From the NCBI GenBank assembly GCA_021842465.1, contig JAKBZN010000004.1, forward strand, positions 35,249 to 99,248: a stretch of 64,000 nucleotides of DNA, given 5' to 3'. Within the stretch, counting starts at the first letter, position 1. Every line of letters starts with the position of its first letter. Positions 35,526-45,492 of this stretch are shown here, in pieces. Position numbers and translations under genes: made by a program. Below the pieces are notes generated by a model. The model had not been told where the DNA came from, made no database searches, and saw nothing but the letters and a program-made list of their open reading frames with translations. The stretch is from Pseudomonadota bacterium. Its GTDB lineage: Bacteria > Pseudomonadota > Gammaproteobacteria > Burkholderiales > Burkholderiaceae_F.

Positions 35526-37352
35526 CTAAATCGGCCGGGTCGCCGCGATCAGCCATCGCCGCGCCGCGCCGCCCACCAGCGGTTCGAGGCGGCGGCGCAC
35601 GGTGGCGTGGTACGTGTCGAGCCACGCGATCTCGTCGGCTCGCAGCAGGGTGCGGTCGATGCAGCGGCGGTCGATCGGACAGAGGGTGAGCGTCTCGAAC
35701 TGCAGGAATTCGCCGAATGCGCCGTCTTCGCGTTGCGGCGCCGGGACCGTCGCCAGCAGGTTCTCGATCCGCACCCCCCATTTCCCGGGTCGGTAGACCG
35801 CCGGCTCGTTGGACGTGATCATCCCGATCTCCATCGCCGTATGCGGCTCGGGCGACGCGCTCGGAGAGATCGACTGCGGTCCTTCGTGCACATTGAGGAA
35901 GTAGCCCACGCCGTGGCCGGTGCCGTGACCATAGTCCAGGCCATGCGCCCATAGCGGCGCGCGCGCCAGGCTGTCGAGCAGGGGAGCGCGGTGGCCGTGC
36001 GGGAAGCGCGCGGTCGAGAGCTGGATCATCCCCTTGAGTACCAGCGTGAAATCGCGCCGCTGTTCCGGCGTCGGCCGGCCGATGGCGACGACCCGGGTGA
36101 TGTCGGTGGTTCCGCCTTCGTACTGTCCGCCGGAGTCGATGAGCAGCAGGCCTTCGCCGCAGACGGTGCCGTCGCAGAGCACGGCATGGGCCTGGGCCGT
36201 CGCCTGGTAATGGGGCGAGGCGCCGTTGGCGTTGAACCCGGCGATGGTCTCGAAGCTCAGCGACACGAAGCCGGGCCGGCGCGCCCGTTCCGCCGAAAGC
36301 CGCTCGTCGATCGTGCATTCCGTGATCCGTTCGCGTCGTGCGAGCGCGCCGTCGAGCCAGGCGAAGAATTCGCAGAGCGCCGCGCCGTCCTGCTCCATCA
36401 CGGCGCGCACGTGCCAGAGTTCTTCCGACGACTTGCGCGATTTGATCAGCACCGACGGGTTGATCTGCTCGAGGATGCGCACCCCCTGGGGCAGCGCACG
36501 CGCCATCGCCGCCGTTACCCGGCGAGGGTCGAGGAGCACCGATTCTCCGGGGCCGACGGCGGCGAGCGCCGCTCGCGCCCGGCCGTATTCGGCAAGTTCG
36601 ACGCCGTCGGCGCGCAGCCGCTGTTCCAGGGCGGCATCGACCTTGCCGGGAGCGAGAAACAGCGTCGCGCCGTCGCGCTCGACGAGGGCGTGGGCGAGGA
36701 ACACCGGATTGAACGGGACGTCCGATCCGCGGAGGTTGAACAGCCACGCGATGTCGTCGAGGCTGGAGATCCAGTGGCGATCGGCGCCGCAGGCCTGCAT
36801 CCGTTCGCGGATCAGCGCAAGCTTGTGCGCGCGGCTGCGCGACTCGAATTGCGCGTTGCGCTCGTGCACTCCGTCCGGCGGCAGCGGCGGACGGTCCGGC
36901 CAGATCTCGTCGGCCAGGTCGAGGTCGGTGCGCAGCCGCGCGTTGCGTGCCTGCAGGGCCGTTTCGATCGCGCGGGCGAGCGCCAGGCCGATGCTCATGC
37001 CGTCGACGCCCACCGCGGCGCCCTCGGACACATGGGCACAGAGCCAGTCGGTCAGCGGGGCGCCGGTGCTGCCCGCCGCCTTGACGGTTTCGATGCCGGT
37101 GCCGGCGAGCTGCCGTTCGGCGTCGACCCAGTAGCGGCTGTCCACCAGCAGGGCGGCGTGATCTTCCGTGACCACCAGGGTGCCGGCCGAACCGGTGAAC
37201 CCGCTGAGCCATTGCCGGGTTTGCCAATGCGCGGGCAGGTACTCCGACAGGTGCGGGTCGGACGACAGGGCGATCCAGGCCGTCAGACCGTGCGCGCGCA
37301 ATCGGGCGCGGAGCGCGGCGATCCGCGCCGGGATGGTGTCGTGGGGTTGCAT
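35526..37352 (-). CDS. pepP: M24B Xaa-Pro aminopeptidase
   Basis: This metallopeptidase cleaves N-terminal residues preceding proline. The 608-residue product is the long, three-domain form (creatinase-like domains about 1-310, catalytic domain about 310-560), resembling eukaryotic XPNPEP1 more than short E. coli PepP. Metal ligands are seen in LLLIDSGGQYEGGTTDITR (two Asp), GHGTGHGVGYFLNVHEGPQ (His) and EIGMITSNEPAVYRPGKWGVRIEN (Glu). The ATG overlaps the glnS stop (TGATG), so the gene is expressed with glnS. Confidence 0.92.
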   Translation of the reverse strand: MQPHDTIPARIAALRARLRAHGLTAWIALSSDPHLSEYLPAHWQTRQWLSGFTGSAGTLVVTEDHAALLVDSRYWVDAERQLAGTGIETVKAAGSTGAPLTDWLCAHVSEGAAVGVDGMSIGLALARAIETALQARNARLRTDLDLADEIWPDRPPLPPDGVHERNAQFESRSRAHKLALIRERMQACGADRHWISSLDDIAWLFNLRGSDVPFNPVFLAHALVERDGATLFLAPGKVDAALEQRLRADGVELAEYGRARAALAAVGPGESVLLDPRRVTAAMARALPQGVRILEQINPSVLIKSRKSSEELWHVRAVMEQDGAALCEFFAWLDGALARRERITECTIDERLSAERARRPGFVSLSFETIAGFNANGASPHYQATAQAHAVLCDGTVCGEGLLLIDSGGQYEGGTTDITRVVAIGRPTPEQRRDFTLVLKGMIQLSTARFPHGHRAPLLDSLARAPLWAHGLDYGHGTGHGVGYFLNVHEGPQSISPSASPEPHTAMEIGMITSNEPAVYRPGKWGVRIENLLATVPAPQREDGAFGEFLQFETLTLCPIDRRCIDRTLLRADEIAWLDTYHATVRRRLEPLVGGAARRWLIAATRPI

Positions 37353-39394
37353 CACCGCGATCTCGAATCCTTGAGGGTGACGATGCGGTTGAACACCGGT
37401 TGGTCGCCGCGGTGGTCGACCCGGTCGGCGACGAAGTAGCCATGGCGTTCGAACTGGAATCGTTCATCCGCCGCCGCCGAGGCCAGCGCGGGCTCGACGT
37501 ATGCGGAAACGCTGCGGCGGCTTGCCGGATTGAGCCGCGTGCGGTAGTCCTCCTCGCCGGCATCGGGGTCGTCGCAGGAGAACAGTCGATCGTAGAGTCG
37601 CACTTCCGCGGCCGGGGAATCCGCCGCCGGCAGCCAGTGGATCGCACCCTTGACCTTGACCGCGCTCGCACCCGCCGTGCCGCTCTTCGTGTCGGGCAGG
37701 ATCTCCGCCTGCACGGCGGTGATCCGTCCGTCGGCGTCCTTGTCGACGCCCGTGCAGCGGATGACGTAGGCATAGCGCAACCGCACCATGCCGCCTGGCG
37801 TCAGGCGGAAGAAATCGGGCGACGCCTGCTCGCGGAAGTCCTCGCGTTCGATCCACAGTTCGCGCCGCAGCGGGATCGTGCGCGTGCCGAGTTCCGGCCG
37901 GTGCGGATGCACCGGCGCCGAACAGTCTTCGCGCGTGGATTCGGGGAGGTTGGTCAGGATGAGCCGCAAGGGGTCGAGCACCGCCATCGCGCGCGGCGCG
38001 TGGTCCTCGAGGTCGTCCCGCAGCGCCTGCTCGAGCACGGCGTACTCGATTCGGGAGTCCGCCTTGCTCACGCCGATGCGTTCCGCGAACAGCGCCAGGC
38101 TGCGTGGCGTGTACCCCCGACGGCGCAGGCCGACGAGGGTCGGCATGCGTGGGTCGTCCCAGCCGTCGACGAGTCCTTCGTCGACCAACTGGATCAGCTT
38201 GCGTTTGCTCAGCACGACGGAGTCGAGGTTGAGTCGGGCGAATTCACTTTGCCGCGGCAAGTCGAACGGGTCGGGCAGCCGCTCCTCCAGCGCATGCGCG
38301 AGGAGCGGCGAAAACGCCTCCGGCGTGCCGAGCAGCAGATCGAAGAACGGCTCGACGTCGCGCGCCACCGCGCCGCGGTCGCGCTCCCAGCCCGCGAACA
38401 GGGCGCGCATGCGCGCTTCCGCCGCGCTCGCGAAGAGCTTCCCGCCGAAGTTGTGGCAATGCAGCGCGAACTCGCGCGCCGCCTCGCCGTCTTGTTCGCG
38501 GATGCCCCGCACGATTTCGAGCGCGGAGCGCCATTGCGGTCCGCGCAGCACCGGCACGCAGCGCTCCAGACACCAGTCGTAGAGCGGGCGATGGTCCTCG
38601 AACTCGAGCGTGCAGATGCTGTGCGTGATGCTTTCCAGGGCATCGGACAGCGCGTGCGCGAAGTCGTACATCGGATAGATGCACCAGCGGTCGCCGGTTC
38701 GGTGATGGTGCGCGAACCGGATGCGGTAGAGGGTCGGGTCGCGCAGATTGATGTTGGGCGAGGCCATGTCGATGCGCGCTCGCAGCACCATCGATCCTTC
38801 CGGGTGCGCCCCGGCGCGCATCTCGCGGAATCGCGTCAGGCTCTCGGCCGGCGGCCGGTCGCGATAGCGGGAAGCGCGGCCGGGTTCGGTGAGCGTGCCG
38901 CGCGCCAGGCGCAGTTCCTCCGCGCTCGATTCATCGACGTAGGCGTGGCCGCTTTCGATCAGGTATTCGGCGCAGCGGAACAAGGATTCGAAGTAGTCCG
39001 AGGCGAAATAGCGGTTGTCCTCGGCGCCGTCCTGCCAGTCGAATCCGAGCCAGCGCACGCTGTCGGCGATGCTGTCGACGTACTCCTGCTCCTCCTTCGT
39101 CGGGTTGGTGTCGTCGAAGCGCATGTGGCACCGCCCGTGGAAGTCGCGTGCCAGGCCGAAGTTGAGGAAGATCGATTTGGCATGGCCGACATGCAGGTAG
39201 CCGTTCGGTTCCGGCGGGAACCGGGTGCGGATCCGCGCAGCGTCGAGGCCGCCGAGGTGCTGGAAGTCGCCGTCGCCGGGCGCGCCGTTCCAGCGTCGCC
39301 GGGCGAACCGGTTGGCCGCCAAGTCGGCGGCGACGAGGTTTCGCAGGAAGTTCGTGGCAGGGGCGGGGGTGGTGTTGCGGTCGTGTTTTTCCAT
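37352..39394 (-). CDS. glnS: Glutaminyl-tRNA synthetase with an unusual internal insertion
   Basis: GlnRS charges tRNA(Gln). The class I signatures are intact: RFPPEPNGYLHVGHAKS (HIGH, about residues 58-74), FRFDDTNP-type MRFDDTNPTKEE (91-102) and VVLSKRKL (KMSKS, 393-400). At 680 residues it is about 100 longer than usual. The extra length lies between LYDWCLERC (271-279) and RQSEFARLNL (381-390), blocks that are nearly adjacent in other GlnRS. The insert (about 283-378) looks helical and contains HCHNFGGKLF. GGAGG lies seven bases before the chosen ATG. pepP overlaps its stop. Confidence 0.93.
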   Translation of the reverse strand: MEKHDRNTTPAPATNFLRNLVAADLAANRFARRRWNGAPGDGDFQHLGGLDAARIRTRFPPEPNGYLHVGHAKSIFLNFGLARDFHGRCHMRFDDTNPTKEEQEYVDSIADSVRWLGFDWQDGAEDNRYFASDYFESLFRCAEYLIESGHAYVDESSAEELRLARGTLTEPGRASRYRDRPPAESLTRFREMRAGAHPEGSMVLRARIDMASPNINLRDPTLYRIRFAHHHRTGDRWCIYPMYDFAHALSDALESITHSICTLEFEDHRPLYDWCLERCVPVLRGPQWRSALEIVRGIREQDGEAAREFALHCHNFGGKLFASAAEARMRALFAGWERDRGAVARDVEPFFDLLLGTPEAFSPLLAHALEERLPDPFDLPRQSEFARLNLDSVVLSKRKLIQLVDEGLVDGWDDPRMPTLVGLRRRGYTPRSLALFAERIGVSKADSRIEYAVLEQALRDDLEDHAPRAMAVLDPLRLILTNLPESTREDCSAPVHPHRPELGTRTIPLRRELWIEREDFREQASPDFFRLTPGGMVRLRYAYVIRCTGVDKDADGRITAVQAEILPDTKSGTAGASAVKVKGAIHWLPAADSPAAEVRLYDRLFSCDDPDAGEEDYRTRLNPASRRSVSAYVEPALASAAADERFQFERHGYFVADRVDHRGDQPVFNRIVTLKDSRSR

Positions 39395-39571
39395 TTCGGA
39401 TCCTCCGGCATCGCGCGTCGGTTCCGGCACCATGCGCTGTCATCCGTCGTTGATCCCACGCATCTTACTTCGCGCGCGGGCCCTTGACGGGGCGCTTGTC
39501 GCGCGATTACGCTGGAATCGACCAGGCAGCGCTTCTGCCCACGAATGCCTTGCTGCGGGAGGGTATGCGGA

Positions 39572-40453
39572 ATGTGGCCCTATCCCAATCGAATCGCGCA
39601 CCGCGGCGGCGGCGTATTGGCACCCGAAAACACGATCGCGGCCTTGAATGCCGCGCTGGGGTACGGCTATCGCGCGGCGGAGGTCGATGCCGCGCTGTCG
39701 CGCGACGAGGTGCCGGTGCTGCTGCACGACGCATCGCTCGAACGCACCACCGACGGCAACGGCTGCGTGTGTGATTACAGCGTCGATGAATTGACCTGGT
39801 TCGATGCGGGAGAGCGGTTCGCGCCCGAGTTCCTGGGCGAGCCGATTCCGACGCTGGAACAGGCCCTGCGGGCCTGTGCGCATTGGGGGATCTGGCTCAA
39901 TGTCGAGATCAAGCCGGTTCCGGGCTTCGAAAAGCAGACCGGAACGGCCGTGGCCCGGACGGTTGCCCGGTTTTGCGCCAAGAACGATATCGCTGGCGAC
40001 CGTCTGCCGCTGCTGTCGTCGTTTTCCGTCGTCGCACTGGAGGCGGCCCGGCGGGCGGCCCCGCATCTGCCGCGCGGCTATCTGGTTTCCCGCATCGGGC
40101 CGAAGTGGCGCCGCACGCTGGAGCATTGCGGCTGCGCGAGCCTGCATTGCGAATATCACGCGCTCGACGAATCGACCGCCCACGCGGTGAAGGATGCCGG
40201 TTTTGGCCTGCTTTGCTACACCGTCGACGATCCTGTGCGGGTGCGAATCCTGGAGTCGTGGGGGGTGGACGCGGTGGTCGTGGACCGCATCGATCTCATC
40301 CCTCCCGAGGCGGCATGCGGGAACGCCGCCGTCGGGGCGATCCCGGTCGGGGAACTCCCCGTCAGTGCGCTTCTTTCGACACGCTCGATCCCAGAACCGC
40401 TCGAAGACGATCGGAATCGAGAATCTGCAGGTGTTTCTGCTCCACCGCGATGA
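39572..40453 (+). CDS. Glycerophosphodiester phosphodiesterase
   Basis: GDPD enzymes hydrolyse glycerophosphodiesters to glycerol-3-phosphate and an alcohol. The 293-residue product has the catalytic RIAHRGGGVLAPENT (about residues 7-21), EVDAALSRDEVPVLLHD (about 36-52), WLNVEIKP and VDRIDLI. There is no signal peptide, so it is a cytoplasmic UgpQ-like form. The catalytic domain ends near residue 245; the last 45 residues are low complexity and their codons overlap the 3' end of fnr on the other strand by 92 bases. Confidence 0.9.
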   Translation: MWPYPNRIAHRGGGVLAPENTIAALNAALGYGYRAAEVDAALSRDEVPVLLHDASLERTTDGNGCVCDYSVDELTWFDAGERFAPEFLGEPIPTLEQALRACAHWGIWLNVEIKPVPGFEKQTGTAVARTVARFCAKNDIAGDRLPLLSSFSVVALEAARRAAPHLPRGYLVSRIGPKWRRTLEHCGCASLHCEYHALDESTAHAVKDAGFGLLCYTVDDPVRVRILESWGVDAVVVDRIDLIPPEAACGNAAVGAIPVGELPVSALLSTRSIPEPLEDDRNRESAGVSAPPR

Positions 40454-41105
40454 GCCCATCCTGCGCGAAGTGCGAAAGCGCCCGGCTGACGGTCTCGAGT
40501 TTCAGGCCGAGGAAACTGCCGATTTCCGCTCGCGTCATGCGCAGGACGAACTCCGTGCGGGAATAACCGCGGGCTTCGAAACGCTGCGACAGGTTGAGCA
40601 GGAACGCCGCCAACCGCTCTTCCGCCCGCATGCTGCCCAGCAGCAGCATGACGCCGTGCTCGCGCACGATCTCGCGGCTCATCACCTTGCGTAGATTGTT
40701 CTGCAGCGAAGGCACCGCCGCCGCGATCTCTTCGAGTCGTTCATACGGAAGGACGCAGACTTCCGTGTCCTCGAGCGCAACGGTGTCGCAGGTGTGGGCT
40801 TCCGCGGAGATCCCGTCGAGGCCGACCACTTCGCCCGCCATGTGAAACCCGGTCACCTGTTCGTGACCGTCTGGCGACATGAGCGTGCTCTTGAGGAAGC
40901 CCAGTCGGACTGCGTACAGCGACTCGAAACGATCGCCCGCGCGGAACAGGGACTCGCCGCGGCGGATCTTGCGGCGCGTGGCCACGATCTGCTCGACCTG
41001 CCCCAGTTCGCTGCCGGAAAGCCCGACGGGAAGGCACAGTTCGCGCAGGTTGCAGTTCGAGCATGCGACGCGCAGGCTCGCCAGACACGTGGATGGAACG
41101 GCCAT
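40362..41105 (-). CDS. fnr: FNR-type oxygen-sensing transcription regulator ([4Fe-4S])
   Basis: FNR binds DNA as a dimer when its [4Fe-4S] cluster is intact under low oxygen. The 247-residue product has the N-terminal CSNCNLRELC cluster motif (C-x2-C-x5-C) plus the fourth Cys in EAHTCDTV (about residue 106). The cyclic-nucleotide-like roll (about 25-150) is followed by a helix-turn-helix, RAEIGSFLGLKLETVSRALSHF, with the ExxSR recognition pattern of FNR. A TTG start three codons earlier is possible. A near-perfect FNR box lies 78 bases upstream, between this gene and divergent hemN, suggesting autoregulation. Confidence 0.95.
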   Translation of the reverse strand: MAVPSTCLASLRVACSNCNLRELCLPVGLSGSELGQVEQIVATRRKIRRGESLFRAGDRFESLYAVRLGFLKSTLMSPDGHEQVTGFHMAGEVVGLDGISAEAHTCDTVALEDTEVCVLPYERLEEIAAAVPSLQNNLRKVMSREIVREHGVMLLLGSMRAEERLAAFLLNLSQRFEARGYSRTEFVLRMTRAEIGSFLGLKLETVSRALSHFAQDGLIAVEQKHLQILDSDRLRAVLGSSVSKEAH

Positions 41106-41182
41106 CTTCTCCAATTCCTTGATGGAGGACTTGCATCCGGTGCGATCGCGCCCCCAAGCCTCGCATCCTACATTGGGGACGG

Positions 41183-41196
41183 TTGACGGCGATCAA
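41183..41196. promoter_or_regulatory. FNR box between fnr and hemN
   Basis: TTGACGGCGATCAA matches the FNR/ANR consensus TTGAT-N4-ATCAA at nine of ten defined positions. It is centred at 41189.5. A CATATT -10-like sequence at 41218-41223 would put the hemN transcription start near 41230, so the box would be at about -41, the class II activating position. Confidence 0.8.
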
Positions 41197-41262
41197 ACTG
41201 CATCGCCGCATGCCTGACATATTACCCGTCCTGAACGAGAACAAATAATCCATGTTGTAAGA

Positions 41263-42720
41263 ATGGAAAATGGGAAGCAGAAATTGGATGATCGAGTCGT
41301 AAACACGGACGCCGGTGCGGCAGGCAGGTCGGGGCGCCCCAAGCGGGTGGACCTCCCGGACCGGGCCACCATAAGTCGTTTCGACCAACCGGGGCCGCGG
41401 TACACCTCGTACCCCACGGCGGACCGGTTCGTCGAGTCGTTCGATGCCGATACGTACCGGCATTGGCTGGGCGTGCGCACGGCCGGCGCGCAGCGGCCGA
41501 TCTCCGTCTACATTCACATCCCCTTCTGCGACACGGTCTGCTACTACTGCGCCTGCAACAAGATCGCCACCAAGGATCGCGCCAAGGCGGCGGAGTACCT
41601 CGAATTCCTCGAGCGGGAAATCGACTTGGTGGCATCCGAGATCAAGGGGCGGGCGCGCATCGAGCAGCTGCATCTCGGCGGCGGGACGCCGACCTATCTG
41701 AGCAACGAGCAACTCGAGCAGGTGCGCGACATGCTTCGCGCCCGATTCGACCTCGCCGACCGCGGCGAATTCAGCATCGAGATCGATCCGCGCAGCGCGC
41801 CCGGCGACAAGATCCGCACGCTGGCCGGACTCGGTTTCAACCGCATGTCGGTGGGGGTGCAGGATTTCGATCCGGTGGTGCAGCAGGCGGTGAACCGGGA
41901 GCAGAGCTTCGAGATCACGAAGGAGAGCGTCGACGCGGCGCGCGCCTCGGGGTTCAAATCGGTCAACCTCGACCTGATCTACGGTTTGCCCCACCAGTCG
42001 AGCGCGCGGTTCTCGAAAACCCTGGATCGGATCCTCGAGGTTGGCCCGGACCGCATCGCGCTCTACCACTATGCGCACCTTCCGACCCGTTTCAAGCCGC
42101 AACGGCGCATCGATGCCGAAGCCCTGCCGTCATCGCAGGAAAAGCTTACGATCATGATCGACGCGATCCGCCGGCTCGGCGCCGCGGGATACGAGTACAT
42201 CGGCATGGATCATTTCGCGCGCGCGGATGACGACCTTGCCCGCGCGCAGCGCCATGGCTGCCTGCACCGCAACTTCCAGGGGTACAGCACCCGCCCGGAT
42301 TGCGACCTGATCGGCTTCGGGGTCTCGGCGATCGGCAAGGTGGGGCCGACCTACGTCCAGAACGTCCGGACTCTCGACGAGTATTACGAGTCCCTGCGCG
42401 CGGGGGTGCTGCCGGTGCAACGCGGCATCCAGCTCGACTCCGACGACCTGGTGCGCCGCGCCGTGATCATGGCGCTGATGTGCCAGTTCGAGGTCTCGAA
42501 GGAGGCGATCGCGGCAGCCCACCTCATCGATTTCAACGAGTATTTCGCCGAGGAGCTGCGGGATCTCGCCCCCTATCAGGATGCCGGACTGGTCGAGAAC
42601 ACGAAGGAATGGGTGAGCGTCACGCCCAAGGGCAAGCTGCTCGTGCGCGCGCTGGCGATGGTGTTCGACAAGTACCTCCGCCACGACCAGCGGGCGCGGC
42701 CGTATTCCAAGATCGTGTAG
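41263..42720 (+). CDS. hemN: Oxygen-independent coproporphyrinogen III oxidase (radical SAM)
   Basis: HemN decarboxylates coproporphyrinogen III in haem synthesis without oxygen. The 485-residue product has the radical-SAM motif HIPFCDTVCYYCACNK (C89, C93, C96, plus C98 as in true HemN), HLGGGTPTYL and GFNRMSVGVQDFDPVVQ. The extra Cys and the N-terminal PGPRYTSYPTADRF block separate it from HemW. It has about 27 more N-terminal residues than E. coli HemN. It is divergent from fnr with a shared FNR box, consistent with anaerobic induction. Confidence 0.96.
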   Translation: MENGKQKLDDRVVNTDAGAAGRSGRPKRVDLPDRATISRFDQPGPRYTSYPTADRFVESFDADTYRHWLGVRTAGAQRPISVYIHIPFCDTVCYYCACNKIATKDRAKAAEYLEFLEREIDLVASEIKGRARIEQLHLGGGTPTYLSNEQLEQVRDMLRARFDLADRGEFSIEIDPRSAPGDKIRTLAGLGFNRMSVGVQDFDPVVQQAVNREQSFEITKESVDAARASGFKSVNLDLIYGLPHQSSARFSKTLDRILEVGPDRIALYHYAHLPTRFKPQRRIDAEALPSSQEKLTIMIDAIRRLGAAGYEYIGMDHFARADDDLARAQRHGCLHRNFQGYSTRPDCDLIGFGVSAIGKVGPTYVQNVRTLDEYYESLRAGVLPVQRGIQLDSDDLVRRAVIMALMCQFEVSKEAIAAAHLIDFNEYFAEELRDLAPYQDAGLVENTKEWVSVTPKGKLLVRALAMVFDKYLRHDQRARPYSKIV

Positions 42721-42789
42721 CGGGCGCGGGGGCGTCGGCATCCTGCGGGAGGAGGGCGCCGCCGTGCGGCGGATATTTCCATCTCCCGT

Positions 42790-42795
42790 TATCAT
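42790..42795 (+). promoter_or_regulatory. -10-like element (TATCAT) of alaS
   Basis: TATCAT matches the sigma70 -10 at five of six positions, 36 bases before the alaS ATG. No clear -35 is visible. Confidence 0.3.
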
Positions 42796-42831
42796 CCGCA
42801 GCTATTTCCGACCGATCCGGCCGCACCTGCG

Positions 42832-45471
42832 ATGAAAAGCTCTGAAATCCGCGAACGCTTCCTGCAATTCTTCGTCTCGAAGGGGCATACCCGCGTTCGC
42901 GCCGCCTCGCTGATTCCCGCCAACGACCCCACGCTGTTGTTCACCAACTCCGGCATGGTGCAGTTCAAGGACGTTTTCACCGGCCGGGAAACCCGCCCCT
43001 ATACCCGCGCGACCTCCTCGCAGAAATCGCTGCGGGCGGGCGGCAAGCACAATGACCTGGAGAACGTCGGCTATACCGCGCGGCACCATACGTTCTTCGA
43101 GATGCTGGGCAACTTCAGCTTCGGCGACTATTTCAAGCGCGACGCCATCGCCTACGCCTGGGAACTGCTGACCGCCGTGTACAAGCTGCCGGTGGATCGC
43201 CTTTGGGTCACGGTCTACCAGGACGACGACGAGGCCTTCGACATCTGGACGAAGGAGATCGGCGTGGCGCCGGAGCGCTGCATCCGTATCGGCGACAAGC
43301 CCGGCGCCGGGCGCTACGTCTCCGACAACTTCTGGCAGATGGCCGACACCGGCCCTTGCGGCCCCTGTTCCGAGATTTTCTATGACCACGGCCCGGGGGT
43401 CGCGGGCGGCCTTCCGGGATCGGCCGACGCCGATGGCGACCGCTACATCGAGATCTGGAACCTCGTGTTCATGCAGTTCGACCGCGACGCCGAGGGCACG
43501 CTCACGCCGCTGCCGCGCCCCTGCGTCGACACCGGGATGGGGCTGGAGCGCCTGTCGGCGGTGCTGCAGGGCGTGCACAGCAACTACGAGACCGACCTCT
43601 TCCGCAGCCTGATCGCGGCAGCGGCGCGCGCGACCGGCACCACCGACCTCGAAGACAACTCGCTCAAGGTGATCGCCGACCATATCCGCGCCTGTGCCTT
43701 CCTGGTCGCCGACGGCGTGATCCCGGGCAACGAGGGGCGGGGCTACGTCCTGCGCCGCATCGTCCGGCGCGCCCTGCGCCACGGCTATCGCCTCGGCTGC
43801 CGGCAGCCCTTCTTCGCGACCCTGGTCGCCGACCTCGAGAAGGAGATGGGCGAGGCCTATCCGGAACTGGGCGAGCAGCGCGAGCGCATCGAATCCGTCC
43901 TGCGCCTTGAAGAGGAGCGGTTCGGCGAGACGCTGGAGCACGGCATGAAGATCCTCCAGGAGGCCTTCGCCCGTCTGCCGGCGTCGGGCGCGCAACTCGA
44001 CGGCGAGACCGCCTTCCTGCTCTACGACACCTACGGTTTCCCGCTCGACCTCACGGCCGACGTGGCGCGGGAGCGCGGCGTCGGCGTCGACACCGAGGGC
44101 TTCGAGGCGGCGATGGAGCGCCAGCGCGCCCAGGCGCGCGCGCACGGCAAGTTCAAGTCGGCGCAGGAACTGCACTTCGAAGGCCGGCCTACGGTGTTCG
44201 TCGGCTACGACGCGCCGGCCGCCGATGCGCAGGTGCTCGCCCTCTACCGCGAGGGCGTGCCGGTGCCGGAAGTGTGCGATGGCGAGCCGGCGATCGCGGT
44301 GCTTGACACCACTCCGTTTTATGCGGAATCGGGCGGCCAGGTCGGTGACCGGGGCTGGATCGAGGCCGGTGCGGTGCGGATGGCAATCGAGGACACCCAG
44401 CGGATCCAGCCGGGCGTGTTCGGGCATCATGGGGCGGTCCGCGGCGGCGCGCTGCGCGTCGGCGACCGGGTGCGGGTGCGGATCGACGGCGAGCGCCGCG
44501 CGCGCACGCGCGGCAACCATTCGGCGACCCACCTGATGCATGCCGCCTTGCGCAAGGTGCTGGGCGCCCACGTCCAGCAGAAGGGCTCCCACGTCGACGC
44601 CGGCCGCACGCGGTTCGATTTCTCGCACGACAAGCCGCTGACCCGGGACGAGATCGCGGAGGTCGAGCGGATCGTCAACGATGCGATCCGTTCCGACGTC
44701 CCCGTGTCGGCGCGCGAAATGGCCTACGACGACGCGATCCGCGCCGGCGCCCTGGCCTTCTTCGGCGACAAGTACGGCGACCGCGTTCGCGTGATCGCCA
44801 TGGGCGACGGGGCCGAAAACCGTTCCACCGAGCTGTGCGGCGGCACCCATGTCGGGCGCACCGGCGAGATCGGCTTCTTCAAGATCGTCTCCGAGAGCGG
44901 CGTCGCCGCCGGCGTGCGCCGGGTCGAAGCGGTGACCGGCGCGGGGGCGCTGGAAGCGGTCCAGGAGATGGATGCGCGGTTGAACGAGATCGCCGCAGCC
45001 GTCCGCAGTCCGGTTCCGGAAGCCGCGCAGCGCATCGCGCAGGTTCTGGAGCAGGTCAAGGCGCTGGAGAAGGAGGTCGCGCGCTGGAAGCAGAAGATGG
45101 CGGCCGGCCAGGGTGCAGATCTGGTTTCGCAGGCGGTCGAGATCGACGGCATCCAGGTGCTCGCGGCAATGATCGAAGGCGTCGACGCCCGTCAGTTGCG
45201 CGACACCGTCGACCAGCTCAAGTCCAAGTTCGCGCGCGCCGCCATCGTGCTGGCCGCGGTCGGCGATGGCAAGGTGCAACTCGTGGCCGGTGTCACCGCG
45301 GCCGCGACCGCCCGGATCAAGGCCGGGGAACTGGTCAACTTCGTCGCCGTCCAGGTGGGCGGCAAGGGCGGTGGCCGACCGGATCTGGCGATGGCGGGCG
45401 GCACCAATACCCAGGCGCTGCCGCAGGCCCTGGCGCAGGTGCCGGACTGGGTGCGCAAACAGCTCGCCTGA
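42832..45471 (+). CDS. alaS: Alanyl-tRNA synthetase
   Basis: AlaRS charges tRNA(Ala) and edits mischarged Ser/Gly. The 879-residue product has the usual length. It begins with the typical [15 protein letters not shown], has class II catalytic motifs ([30 protein letters not shown]), and an editing domain with the zinc-binding [13 protein letters not shown] (HxxxH, about residues 560-572) and [15 protein letters not shown] (CxxxH). The C-terminal domain ends [15 protein letters not shown]. It is followed 21 bases later by a TusA-family gene. Confidence 0.98.
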   Translation: MKSSEIRERFLQFFVSKGHTRVRAASLIPANDPTLLFTNSGMVQFKDVFTGRETRPYTRATSSQKSLRAGGKHNDLENVGYTARHHTFFEMLGNFSFGDYFKRDAIAYAWELLTAVYKLPVDRLWVTVYQDDDEAFDIWTKEIGVAPERCIRIGDKPGAGRYVSDNFWQMADTGPCGPCSEIFYDHGPGVAGGLPGSADADGDRYIEIWNLVFMQFDRDAEGTLTPLPRPCVDTGMGLERLSAVLQGVHSNYETDLFRSLIAAAARATGTTDLEDNSLKVIADHIRACAFLVADGVIPGNEGRGYVLRRIVRRALRHGYRLGCRQPFFATLVADLEKEMGEAYPELGEQRERIESVLRLEEERFGETLEHGMKILQEAFARLPASGAQLDGETAFLLYDTYGFPLDLTADVARERGVGVDTEGFEAAMERQRAQARAHGKFKSAQELHFEGRPTVFVGYDAPAADAQVLALYREGVPVPEVCDGEPAIAVLDTTPFYAESGGQVGDRGWIEAGAVRMAIEDTQRIQPGVFGHHGAVRGGALRVGDRVRVRIDGERRARTRGNHSATHLMHAALRKVLGAHVQQKGSHVDAGRTRFDFSHDKPLTRDEIAEVERIVNDAIRSDVPVSAREMAYDDAIRAGALAFFGDKYGDRVRVIAMGDGAENRSTELCGGTHVGRTGEIGFFKIVSESGVAAGVRRVEAVTGAGALEAVQEMDARLNEIAAAVRSPVPEAAQRIAQVLEQVKALEKEVARWKQKMAAGQGADLVSQAVEIDGIQVLAAMIEGVDARQLRDTVDQLKSKFARAAIVLAAVGDGKVQLVAGVTAAATARIKAGELVNFVAVQVGGKGGGRPDLAMAGGTNTQALPQALAQVPDWVRKQLA

Positions 45472-45492
45472 GCTTCACTGGGAGCAATCTTC

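Noticed and set aside
41115..41262. tRNA gene in the fnr-hemN gap
   Set aside because: No cloverleaf or TTCRANNC box is visible; the gap is explained by promoters and the FNR box.
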